A DNA stretch of 64,000 nt from Amblyornis subalaris. Taxonomy: Eukaryota; Chordata; Aves; Passeriformes; Ptilonorhynchidae. The notes under the pieces were generated by a model. That model was not told the origin of the DNA. It worked only from the letters and a program-made list of their open reading frames with translations, and made no database searches. Made by a program: the position numbers and the translations under genes. The stretch lies in NCBI GenBank assembly GCA_018881555.1, contig JACAXG010000070.1:620001-684000 (forward strand), read 5' to 3'. Shown one piece after another: positions 38,585 to 50,340 of the stretch. The stretch's first letter is position 1, and every line of letters begins with the position of its first letter.

Positions 38585-38757
38585 CCTTGCCCACATTGCT
38601 TTCTCTCTAGTCTCCTTTCTCTTTTTCTACTTTCCACATACTTCACCATATTTTCATCCTGTTTTGCCCACACCTTCCTTCACTCCCTCCTTTTCTCCTC
38701 TTCTCCTGCCTCTCTCTCTTTCTCCCTCTCCATACCTCTCACTTTGTCCTCCCTCCA
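38585..38757 (+). repeat. Polypyrimidine-rich tract ending in an acceptor-like CAG
   Basis: About 170 bases dominated by C and T on the plus strand, including TCTCTCTCTTTCTCCCTCTCC. It ends TTTGTCCTCCCTCCAG at 38758. It is either simple-sequence DNA or an unusually long polypyrimidine tract in front of a splice acceptor. Confidence 0.7.
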
Positions 38758-39407
38758 GCTCCCTGAGGAGTTCTCTAATTACCTAAATGAAACACCAGCC
38801 TTCTCTATCTTTGATAGTCCTCCTTGCTGGATCCCCAAGAGGACCTTGCCATGCACAGCAATTAGGAAACCAGTGCCTGGGGCTGCTGCATTTGTAGTGT
38901 CAGCATGGAGATCCTCTCTGCCCTCTTCAGGAAGAGAAGGAGATCTCCATAACGTTGGGAGCACTGTCAGCACAGGGACAGAGGCTACTGCAGAGTCTCA
39001 GGAAGGCTCTTCTAAGCCATCCAGATCCCCTTCCCTCACTTCCTGCCCTCCTTCTGGCTACCAGCATGTCTCAGCCCAGCAGCAGTGTGATGGTTTTTGT
39101 GTTCCTCACACCCAAAATACACCACCAGCCAGTGACCCATGATGGGATCCAAAGACTCTGGTCCCACTTGGGATGGAAGGGGTGAGTAGGACAATGCTGT
39201 TCTTCTGCCCTTAGAGATGTGGGTGACTTGAACAGATGTCCCTGGGGCCTTCCCAAACATGCACAAGGTTTCTCCCTAAAGCCTCTGGTTTCCTTTCAAC
39301 TAAGCTATCAAAAGCACCAGCAATGGAGCTGAGGGGGCCTCAGCATCACTTCTGAATTTCCAGGGAACTCAGCTCCAGCATGACCCTTTCAGCCACAGTT
39401 GTCTCCA

Positions 39408-39429
39408 AAATCTCAGTTTTCTGAGATTT
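39408..39429 (+). repeat. Perfect 9-bp inverted repeat with a T4 loop
   Basis: AAATCTCAG, TTTT, CTGAGATTT. A direct repeat CCAAAATCTCA also occurs at 39405-39415 and 39438-39448, so the same word appears three times in 45 bases. Confidence 0.6.
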
Positions 39430-40740
39430 CAGATTTTCCAAAATCTCAATTTCTTTGTGCCCTCGTTCCTCTTGGTAAAACATGCCAGACAAAGGCAGAC
39501 AGAGCCAATGCCTCTCCTGTGTGCTGAAGAAAAGCCTCTTTTGAAAAGCCTCTTGGGAAATGCTTCCCATTATAGTTAATTCTGTNGTTCTTTAATACTT
39601 GCTGCCCCTCTCCTCTGCTTTGTCTTGGTTAGCCTCTATTTGTGGGAAAACAAGATCTCAGAACAGGATTCATTTCACTGTTGTTTTTCTTATCTGAGCA
39701 AGTAACCCTGGGGTCTCTGCTTGTTCAGGTGAGGGAAACAGATTCTTCCATGACATCATTTGTCTCATACTAAGGTCAATGTTTAAAATAAGTCAGACAA
39801 AGCAGGTCCTAAAAGCACCTTGTCCTCTCCCCTAGGGAGAAGCAGAGCAAGAGGCTCAGACAAAAGCAGACTGGAGATATCTGAGGCAGGCAGTCCCAGC
39901 AAAGTCTCCTGAGGACCTGCCCCAGGGACTGTCTGTCCCCCACCCACCCTGCCCCTGGAAGCCTGTGGATGCTTATGGGGGGAGAATGGACCTGCAACGA
40001 AGGGGCCAGAGTGAGACAGGGCTGCACACAAGCACAAGCTGCAGGGATCACTGGGAGTAAAAAACCTCAGGAGGAGAAAATGAGCTACTAGTGTTCCCAA
40101 ACCTCAGATCCCCAGCAGCCAGCACCCCCTCTCCACAGGCTCAGCCTGTGCAGGGTTGGGGAACGCAGCCTTGGTTTTACTGCAGCAACAAGGCTTTCTT
40201 TCACAAGGCACCATCTGGTTCTTTCTTTTTATTTTCCTACCGCTAATGGGTCATTTCTGATGGATTTAAGACTTGCAAGCCCTCTTTAAAACTGGTTTTT
40301 CTCTCATGCATGCCTTGGTGAATGGAGGCAGCAGGCTCACTGCACGCAGGCACTCCCTGAGCAGCCCCAGGATAAGCAATTAAGCAGCCACAGGCCAGAT
40401 CGGGATTAACCGCTCTCCTGTCTGTCTTGAGACCTTTCTAATTGCTCTTCCCGATGCCTCTCTTCAGTCTCCCTTCACCCAAGCCCTCCCATCCCATCAC
40501 TCTTTTCACCCCAGCCAAGCTCCCGGGTGCCTGGACAAGGAGTTGAGGACCACAGGTGACACCCCAGTGCCTGCCTTCCAAAAACTGCCCCACGTGACAG
40601 GGGTGCCTCTGCTGACAGGTGTCACTCACTTATCCCCAGCTCAGCAAAGCGAGGGGTTTCGAGGCTGGCTCCAACATGTAGGCACTCAGGTATTCACCAA
40701 GAGAAAGGTGCTGGTTTTGTCTGAAGGAGGGAAGAGGGGG

Positions 40741-40990
40741 GAATGAAATCCTAATTTCAGAAGCTCATTGTAGGGTAATTATCAAACAGCAGCAGTAGGC
40801 TGGGATGCTTGCTAATTAGGCCACATTCTTTATGACTAGTTATTCTAAGCTATAATTTGACAGACTTGGGGGGGAGGGACGTGCACATAAATTTGTTTTT
40901 AATTACATTTGGTATGCTAATTTCTGATATAAAATAAATATTTACCAGAAGCAATATTTCTTCATTTCACGCTGGCTGCACTCTGGCATT
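40741..40990. promoter_or_regulatory. AT-rich candidate enhancer with three TAATTA motifs
   Basis: TAATTA occurs at 40776-40781, 40813-40818 and 40900-40905, three times in 130 bases. A nearby block reads GCTAATTTCTGATATAAAA. Both flanks are GC-richer. The block resembles developmental enhancers but is called from composition and motif only. Confidence 0.28.
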
Positions 40991-42504
40991 TATCGAGGGT
41001 TACAAACAGGCTGCTATCACCCGGCCCTCCTTGCTGGCATATCTTCCTCTCTCTCCTTCCCTCCCCTCAGCCTCAGAGGGAGAGGAATGGATCCAGCTGT
41101 GGCTTGGGTGGGGAAAGCAGCAGGGAGAGGGACTCAAGAGTGTCTTTCTCTTTGCCCAGTGGCAACATGTCCTTTTACTGCCAAATGACCCTTTGGACAA
41201 AGAGTGCCTAGGAGAAGCCCTTGGCCAGTTGCTGGTTACCACTCCAGGGCTGAGACCCTGTCACAGCACTCATCTGATGAGATGGGAGATATTGTTCTCC
41301 CGACAGACAGCCTGGCTCTTGTGTGGCAAGAGTGCCTCTCCAACAGATCCAAGGCTACAGACCTCTATTCATGCAGCCTCTTGAACCTTTAGAGCTTTCA
41401 AGGCTTTTTTTTTCTTCTTCTATGTATGAATTAACTAACATTTCAACAATGGAAAGCTGCTGCAAACTGGAAGCCCCAAATATTTCATCATGGTGTTGAC
41501 AGTCTGGGAACTCTTCCTTCCCTACAAATGCATACTCTTGCACATATATTTTTTCCCATCACTGAAGTCAACTCTTATTGCTACACACTCTGGATTTCAA
41601 TAAATTGGAGCTTTCCAGTGGAAAACACCATTGCTGTGGCACTTCTTGATCAAATATTAGCTCAAACTGCTCAGGTTATTGCAAAGTGTACTTCTATCCC
41701 AAGCAGGTAACTTCTGACCTGCTGCAAAGTAGTAGCTCACTGCTTGACCAGACCTAGGCAGTCCACGAAGAGCCAAGACAGTCAACAGACACTTGCAGAT
41801 CAGATCCATGTCCTGAGGTTCTGGTATTATATCATGGAAGAAGTCAGAGTGACCAGAGTTTCAGACACTTGGATCACCTGGGGATGTGTATTACCTCCAC
41901 CAATCCTCCAGATGGATTATTTCCATCACTTAGATCACGTTGATTTCTTTGACAATTTATGGAGCTCATACCACCACTGTGCCATGAGAACCACCCCATT
42001 ATAACCAAACCACCCTATTCTTTTTTTTTTATATGTGAGCCACCGCTCAGAAAACTCCTGCCCTTTTGCAGTGCCAATAATTTAAATTAAACCCTTCAGT
42101 AACTTAGCATCTCAAGACACTAAGAAAAAAGACTCAGAGTTTTGTGGGTTGAGAAAACTGTCTATGTGGGGATCAGAAACAGCAGGAGGAAGCCCGTCTG
42201 AGGGTCCCACTCCTGAGTACCAGGGCATGGCTTTTCCTCAGCATTTCCAGTCCTATCACCAAGCACCCAAAGATGAGTACCCCCACATCTTCTCTCCTCA
42301 GAGGAACCAGGCAGAAGGTTTCCAAACTGCGGGACCACAGTGGCAGATAGTCATTTTTCTCTGCTCATGGTGACTCCCACTGCTCCAATCCCCCCAGTTT
42401 TGCCTCAGCTCCTCTGGCTCCAGCTCATTCATAGCATTAAGCAGGAGTCAAGACCTTCCTAAAAGCCGTTTCTAAGTTCTGCTCATGACAGCATTTGAGT
42501 GCCA

Positions 42505-42645
42505 CAGGTATTAATGAATTATTCATCAGCACTTCCCCTGTTGAATCAGGTGGCTTTATTATCTTCATACCTGATGAACTGAGGGACAGAAACAAAGCCA
42601 AATTCATTCAAAATTATCATTAATTTGGGATGCTAGATTTACAAA
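42505..42645. promoter_or_regulatory. AT-rich candidate regulatory element
   Basis: Contains GGTATTAATGAATTATTCAT and AAATTATCATTAATTTGG, dense in ATTA/TAAT cores in both orientations. The call rests on motif density only. Confidence 0.2.
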
Positions 42646-45600
42646 GATCTTAAAGTCTGATTTTTCAGTGTTTACGCGGGATTTTATGTGTTTGAAGCAT
42701 GAATCCATCTGGTTCCAATAAGGAACAGCCCAAATCAGGCTCATTATTCAGGAAGGGAGGAATGAGTTGCTCTCAATGATCATCTTACCTTATACCACCT
42801 TCCCCTGACAGCAAGGAGCACAGTGACACAGGAAGAAAGAAAGCCAGTCCCTTAGGCTGGGCAGCATGAGATCATTCTCCTGCTTTTTGCCTTTCCCTCA
42901 TTTAGTCCTTCCTAATATTCACCGTGTGCAGTAGCTAGGGCAGCATTTGGAAAGGGAGCCTCCTCCAGCCTTACCTCACCCACACTCATCCCAGAGAATA
43001 CTCCTGAAGACAGGGAAGTGAGGGAGACAGCTTTCAGCAGTAGTGCTGTAGGATGCTTTCTGAACCAAAAACTTTACTGTGATACAACAGAGTAAGAGCT
43101 GCACCAAAAAAATCACCCTGTAGAAGTGCTGTCAAAAGGGGCTGCAGGAGCCCCAGGAAGGCAGAGCAAGCTCAGCAAACACAGGTGCTTCCAAGGACAG
43201 AGCAGTCCGGATACAGCCGGTCTCTACAGAAAATAGATGGGCTATGGAGTTTTCAAAGATGCATGGCTTTTCACTGGGGCAGTTCCAGTTAGGCTGAGTG
43301 GAATTTTACAAACATTGATTCCCATCTCCAACATATAGGCTTGCACTTTCCAACCACCCATCTGTCAGAATTTTGCTCCGTGTAGTCAAAGCAATGGTGT
43401 TTGTTTTTTCCCTAATCTTCTCCTCAGAAATGAATGACCCAATTTAGATGAAACATTAAAACAGCCCAAGGCATATTTTCAGCTTTGAAAACCCCAGCTT
43501 GCTCAGTTAACATACGGATCAACTTTGGAGCAGGCACAGAGGAATCGAGATTTTGAAACTAGTGGTTCTAGTGTAGCAATGAGGCTGGACGTAAGGAAAA
43601 GATAGCAGAGTCAGGCTGGTGATCAAGCCACAGGATTTCCAGCTTCTCTTTTTGTTTTGAGTACCACAGATGTGTCATTGTGCTGCTTTTGGAAATCACA
43701 GAGATGACACAAGACCTGTGCTGCACCAGAAGGCTTCACTGGCAGACCATGGAAATCCCTAAACACTATTCCCTTCCTCCCTCCCTCCCTCTCCCAAGGC
43801 CAAAGCAAGCTTCAGCTCTCTTGTGCTTCAGCTATGGACTAATTTTTATCTCTTTTCTTTGAAGAAGATTTCAATACGTAGGAGGGACCCTACCATACAG
43901 ATTCTCATATTCATCCCTATCTTCGGATTTCATCCGTTACTCCATATAGAAATCCTTTAATCTGAGTCAGATAACAAGCNTTTATCAGATAGGACCTGCT
44001 TTCTCTTTCACCAGGCTCCCTAGCGGAACTGTGAGGCTCCAGAAAGCCTCTAACACATCAGCTCTGGCTCTACCAATCTTAATACTTTGAGCACGTCCTG
44101 AGAGTCCACACCAAGCTGTTTGTGGCTGTAGGGTAGCAAACGTGTGACCAAACCAGAGACTCAGTGATAAACTGGCCAACTGTGCACCAACTTCAGGGAG
44201 GGAAATCTGAGTCTTGCCACCTGCTTCATTGTTTGGGAGGAGGAAAGAGATCTAATCCTGCTGACAAGCTTTATCCATGCTCCCAGAATGATTTCCCTTG
44301 GTTTGGAGGTTCTCCATCCCCCACATTTTTCTTCCACTTTGAACTCTGCCAAGTCTCACTCCATTTGAATTAATTTTAAAGGCACTTTTTAAAGCCTCTC
44401 ACAAAGGATTTCATAATGTGTTCCAACAGGAGCCATTGGGAAAAAAAAATTCCCTCCTTTATTATCCCAGCTGGAGAATGCTGTTTCAGTGCTCTATAAA
44501 ACAGTTGCGTATCATGCCCAGAGGGTCTTTGCTGCACTTTAAAGCCCGGGGTGGGTGAAATGTCAGCTACAGTTCAGCCAAGATGGGATCCCTTGGGCTT
44601 TGAAATGCAGTCTGTGGCTCCCTTAATGTCACCCTCTCCTCATAATGGGTATGAAAAGGACACAGGGGGCACCAAATGATGAGAAATTAACATCAGAGGC
44701 TGTGTTCATTCTTCCTCAGTCTGGAATGTCATCACTCCTAAAACATTACAAACTGGCAGACAAGAGAGATACCGGGGTCCAGCTCTGTTAGTAGAAGCAT
44801 GAAAGGACATGGAAAGAACTCGTATCCTCTAGCCCCATGTATGCTAGAGGTTAATTTCTTAGCAAATCTCATAGAATTTTACAGGTACCAGCTGGTTTAA
44901 CCAAAACGATGATTAGTGGGATCAATCCCCCTGCAACTCTTCTATTCATAGACCTCAGCCACTCATCTTCCCAAATACCATTGTTCCAGAAAAACAATAT
45001 GGAGAACACAAAGCACATTGAGGAAAGGTAACTTGCCTCTAACTGCCAAGAGGCAGGAAAGACAAGCCAGGAGTGATGAGAGCTGAGCTCCTGTCTTCAG
45101 CACTAGACTGTGGCCAAATGAGAGGCCAGGCGCTCACTCCCTTGAGCCNGGCTGTGACATTTTCCTGTCTGACACCTTGCCCAGTGCATTGCCTTGGATG
45201 TGTGCCTGGCTAATGAGATGACAGGAGACAGACATGAGGAATGAACCTCACATGGCTAATCCTCTACCTTTCAAGTGAACAAAAAGCTCTGTCAACAGTC
45301 CTCAAACAAAAAGAAAAAATAAAAGGATGCTTTATATTTAGCTGATGCTGTGGAACCTGCAGGCTGCATGCTAATTAGCTGGGAAAAGTAATAAGCTCAA
45401 CCTGAGGCATGGGGAAGAAGAGAAGGTCTAAAAACAAAGATTTTATCCTGACTGTTGGGGCTGTAGAAAATTATTTCTTCTGGGTTGTTTGTTTGTTTCC
45501 TTGTTTTCATGGGAAAAAATCACAAGGGACTTTAGTGGATAGTGACAGTCTGGTAAATACCTGGTTTCCAAAGAGCTACTCCATTTAACAATTACTGTTC

Positions 45601-46150
45601 CTGATCAGGACTGCTGTTGGACACCTTGTTTACTGGACAACAGCGAGGCCATGAGTTGGTGCTGCTGACTGTGATCATATGGCACAGGTACAGGGACAGG
45701 CACATAACTTTCTAATCCCTCCATTTAGATCAGGGCTGTGGGTCACCTCCAGGCAGGAGGAAATCTAGGTTAGGATGTGGTGCCAACCACAGCAGAAAAG
45801 TCATAGTCAGTGCTGTGATAACAATGCATACCATTTCCCATGTTGTTTCCAGAGATTCCTAAGGCAGTATATACTGAGTAAGGAGGATTCTTTGCTTTCA
45901 TTTGGCTTCTACTATGGATAGAAAAGAGATCCCTTCTGAAAGGCTGTGGCATTGTGACAAGTCCTTCCAGCAACTCTCTCAGGGAGCTCTGCACCTGAGC
46001 AGAAGGCCCACCTGTCAGGGAAAACCAGAGCAGAACTCCTGGAGTCAGCAGAAGCACAAAAGGAAATGCCTTTCTATCCCCCCGCCCAAGGGCCTTTCTA
46101 TTCCCCTTAACTCAAATATTAATTCAATTAGGCTTGGTCAAGTTAAGGTA

Positions 46151-46260
46151 GGTCTCTGGTTTGGTCCGGCTGAGGCTGGTCTGATGGGGTCTGTTTGAAT
46201 CTGGTCTGGTTTGGCCATAGCTCAGCTTTTTGGGCTTTCACATAGCTTGGCTTAGTTTGA
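46151..46260 (+). repeat. Degenerate GT-rich repeat
   Basis: Variants of TCTGGTTTGG and GGTCTG recur. TCTGGTTTGG is exact at 46155-46164 and again at 46205-46214, with partial copies between and after. It reads as a decayed minisatellite and is not a known family to me. Confidence 0.45.
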
Positions 46261-49200
46261 TTTGCTTCAGCAGCTCTCAGCAACTCACGATCAAAGGGTT
46301 TTTGCCAGGTTGGCAGGTTCTGCCACATGAAATCCCAATGAACACAAAATGAAAAAGAAGTTATTTTTCAAGCAGACTCGAAACTGTAAGAAGTAAAAAA
46401 CCAAAAACCCTTAGGATAAATTCAGATCGTTGCAACCAGCCAAACTAACAATGGGCTCAGCGGCAGCCTTGGAAAACTCAGGCTGATCTGCTAGGAATGA
46501 CAATAAGATCAGCTACTGCTTTAATCAACAGATTGAACACAGTAGGGGGGCTCTTCCAATTTGCTTTAAGCTGACAGCTTCCAGAGACTTTTCCCCAGGG
46601 CGCAGTGAAGCCTAACCCCTCTGTTCCCTGCCTGGAGGAGGATGATGGACATCCCCTGAGGGTGCCAGTGTGGGATTGTCCACAGCTCAGGGGGAGCAGC
46701 CCCTTGTCCCAAAGGCCAGGGTGAGACCATGGAGGACACCACAAAGTGTTGAAAAACCCAGTCCGGTTTGGCCATACAATGGACCACACAAGAATGCAGC
46801 AGGGAAGATCACCATGTATCTGTGATCTACCACACGCTCAAGTCTTATATCACCAATCACCCTTATCAGGTGATAAGGCCTTATCTCAGCTCTCCACCAT
46901 GTGGTGTTTTTTCCTGCACCTTTTTCTCACTTGCCACGGAGGCAGGAAGGAGTCTCTCCTCCGGACATTCCTGAGGAAATACATGATACAATAATGATAA
47001 TAAAACCAAATCCTTATTCCTCCTCCCTCTACCAAAGAAATGATGCAGTGTGTGGGTGCTTGAATCCACCAGATTAAGGATTCAGACAGCTCTAAAGTTT
47101 GCAGAGCTGCCTTTTGCACGGTGTGAATGTGGGCTGTCTCATATACACACAGGCTTAGGAGCTCCTTGGATTGCAGTGACCTTGCTGTCTGTGAGGTAAC
47201 AGTCCCAGCTCAATTTGAGATGTTCTGGCACTTTGTACACCAGACCAAGGCAAAGGGAATTGCAGTCTAATGAGATGCTGGTCCCAACTGGCATGCTGCT
47301 CAAGGAGGGAGCGGGCAAAGGAAGCTCTGACAGTAAAAGGCAGAGAAATTAATAGGAAGAACAGCAAGCCAAAGTGACAGACCTGTTGCTCCCCAGACAA
47401 CAAGGGGGCAAGGAATGGAAATGAGGAATGGAAGGGATAATGCGATCAAGGTTAATGTAGATGGGATGCTGCGTTGAACAGATAGCACTGTTAAAACCAG
47501 GTGAGCAGCTGGGGCGCTCTAGAAATCTCCAGGACAGCTGAAGCAAGAGACACTGTGGTGCTGGAGAGGCTACCAGAAACCCTAGGCCATGGGCTAGAAA
47601 ACAAGAGCTGCTGCAGGTGGGAAACTGCAGCCCTTTCACTGGGCACTCAGGTTATCTGGGTTACACCCCTGTGGGGCTGATCCTTTGCCCAGACACACGG
47701 TCTCAGCTGGATGCTCTGCCACAGCTCGGGGCATCTCCACAGGAGACAGTGATGGGTAAAGGGGCCAGAGGAGAGCAGCCAGTGAGTCCAGCATTCAAGT
47801 TCACTGATTCCATCCAGAGGGATGCAGCAGAGCAGGGGATGGGGGCAGGGGCACTGCTCAGGAGCTGGGGTGACTGTCACGACAGAGTGTGGCTGGTGCA
47901 GAGATCCCACCACCCGCACAAAGAACAAAGGTTTGGACAGAGAGACGTGGGTGAAGCAAGGGAAAACCACGACTGGGACAAGGGTTACACTCACTGAGCA
48001 CAGTATCCACTCCCTGTTGCCCGCTCTAGCTCCCACACTCCCAAAGTCTTCTTCCCCCGAGATTCTGGGCCAGCAGGGTCCAGAGGAGTATTTAACACAG
48101 CAGACCTTGTCTGCAACAGAGACTGACTGTGTGGAGCTGCATCTGAGCCATGACTCTCCCTGCTACCTTTCTCCTTCCCTCCACACTGTCCCTTCCAGTT
48201 CATGCTTGCTGCCTGGCTCCTTTCCTGCACAAATCATTTTCTTGAGCAAACACAATTCACAGGGATGGCAAGCAGGGGCTACAGAAAGGAAGACTATTAT
48301 TGTTCTCCCTGGGTGAAGTGGGCTCATTATGAGCTCTCTCCACAGCTGGTCAATATTGCTTCCCCAGAGGCTGAGGGACATTTCATTATTCTTCACATTA
48401 CTTTGTTCATCTCCTCCACGTTTCAGAGGGTATTTATTGAACACTTTGCATAAGCTGCTTTGGAACAGAACAGCACACAGAAAGNATGCACAGAAATACT
48501 CTCGACTAACGTGGAGTAAGCAAGTGGGGTCTCCCAGCACTGTCCCCCCTGGCCAGCAGTTGCCACTGTCTGCTGTGGGTGGTATCACCATCCTTCTCCC
48601 ACACTGACAGAGAAACCTCCATTAGTGGTTCTTCCTCCTGCTCTGCCTCAGCACTGAATATGGAGACAGAGGTGGCAGTAAGGATGAGGGAGCAGTCTGT
48701 TTCTGGCTTCAGTCCCAAGCCACAGAAAAAGTCTTTTGTCTACACTATAGACATACCACAAGCCCCGAGATGGGGCTGAACACAAACTCATAAAGCACCT
48801 TCTGTTCAGATTACAATAAAATGTGTTAAACTGCTGCTCACCATGATTATTTTCCAATTACATTTCAGTTTAGCTCAATTACTTTCCCATTACCGCTCAG
48901 TGAATCTTCTCTCTTTTTTCTTTTAACTGGCTGCTCCATGTTTTTTCCCCCCTGAGGCCAGCTCTGCCGTCTGACCCTCTGATGGAGCAGCAGGGACCAG
49001 ATCTTGAGCATACCATGCATCTTCAGGTCGGCACTTGATTCCAGAGGGGCTGCAATACCACACGGGCGCTGCCTCTCTGGGATGGGAGCTTCCTTTATTC
49101 ACCCTTACTTAGGTTCTGGGAGTTTCCTTCTTCCCCCATTCCTGATCCCACATCTGTCCTTTCCCTGGCATTAGATCTAAGGCCCTTGGTGCAGAACTGC

Positions 49201-49390
49201 CACCCTTCTGGGAGTCTCACAAGACCCCAGGGCTCAGAACAGCCCTTCCCTTTGCAAGGCAAGGACAGAGCTCCATGGGCATTTTAATCCCTCTTTCCTT
49301 TTGTTCAGTAACTCTCATCTCTCCCTCTCTCTGCCTTTGCAGAGGCCTGGGAGACATAGGGATCTCTCTTTGTTTTGGATACATCCCTAT

Positions 49391-49660
49391 TTAGGAGGTT
49401 AATTACAAAAACTGTAATTCTATGGCCCTCCTAATGTTCAATGGAACAAAGGTTAATTGATGTGATTACAGCTCATGAGCTGAATTGCAGTCCTTAGTGG
49501 GATGGATGATTTCAGGCATATGGGCTGCAATTATTTCTCCCTCTTGGTTCATCGGGGTTCTGCTCAACCCATAGTAGGGACCTAATGACTCCTAATGGCA
49601 TGAAGATAAAGCAGTTAATAGTCACATAACTATCTGAAGTTTAGTAGTCTTAGAGCTGAA
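49391..49660. promoter_or_regulatory. Candidate conserved non-coding element with a 14-bp palindrome
   Basis: The block contains TAATTA at 49400-49405, GGTTAATTGATGTGATTACA, the perfect palindrome CAGCTCATGAGCTG at 49469-49482, and GGGCTGCAATTATTTC. The combination of homeodomain-type cores and a dyad fits an enhancer. Function is inference. Confidence 0.28.
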
Positions 49661-49709
49661 CTGACTACCACAGGGTGTTTTTTGAGCAATGGACATTATT
49701 GAAAGTGCA

Positions 49710-50340
49710 ATAATGGTCATACTGGGTAAGACCAGAGACCCATCTCACTCGACAGCCTGTCTCCAAACAGCAGCAGGAGAGGGCAGGACAAGCATGCCAC
49801 AGGATTTCCCCAGATTACTCTCCCAGCCGCCTTTGGCTTCCAGACATACTAAGTCACATGTGGCATTCCTGTCTTTAATACTTCCTGGTGATTTTTTCAC
49901 CACAGAGTTGTCTACTCACATTTGGGATGCTCCAGATGCCTGCTGCCCAGGTGTTTCACAGCTCATCAATGCCCTTGCCATGGAGTCACCTCCTCAGGTC
50001 TCTTCTGAAATGGCTGCTTGCCAGTTCCCTCTGACCCCCACCCCAAACTTGTTGCTGGAACAGAACAATTGCTCTTTGTTCTCCTTCTCCATGCACTCAC
50101 AGTTTCATACCTCCTCACCAGCCTCTTCCAGACAGGGGAGTCCTAGCCCAGTTAATCATTTTTCACAGCCAGGTCACGCCCCACCTTTGGTCATCCTTGC
50201 TGCTCTGAGCCTTTTTTAGCTCTATTATATAAAAGGCATTTGAACTGGAGAAGCCAGAGCTGTATACCCTACTCAGCACGTGGGCAGTGGCATAATGATG
50301 TTCTCTGCTTTGCTTTATTTTCCTTTCTGTGGCTGGGCCA
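49710..50340 (-). mobile_element. Ancient L3-type CR1 LINE fragment
   Basis: The plus strand is the antisense of old amniote CR1/L3 3' sequence. It starts GGTCATACTGGGTAAGACCA followed by CCATCTC and a CCTGTCTCCAACAG-like block. Later come CACAGTTTCATACCTCCTCA, GTCCTAGCCCAGTTAATCAT, TGGTCATCCTTGCTGCTCTG, AGCTCTATTATAT, AGAGCTGTATACCCTACTCA and GTGGCATAATGATGTTCTCT, in the order I know for this family. The copy is diverged and has small deletions, as expected for an insertion older than birds. Open frames within it are not genes. The orientation is the same as the younger CR1 at 12.6 kb. Confidence 0.8.

Larger units (their letters stand above)
39143..49379. other. Unique non-coding stretch with AT-rich islands
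   Basis: No recognisable gene on either strand. Several AT-rich islands look like conserved non-coding elements (40.74-40.99, 42.5-42.65, 44.35-44.5, 45.3-45.4 kb). A GT-rich degenerate repeat lies at 46.15 kb. Single N bases are notably rare here compared with the first 32 kb. Confidence 0.5.

Noticed and set aside
44869..44890. CTCATAGAATTTTACAGG, like an antisense CR1 terminal octamer
   Set aside because: Only one octamer-like word and no CR1 3' UTR sequence follows on the right.
49689..50219. 176-codon plus-strand open frame
   Set aside because: It is antisense to an ancient L3-type CR1 fragment.
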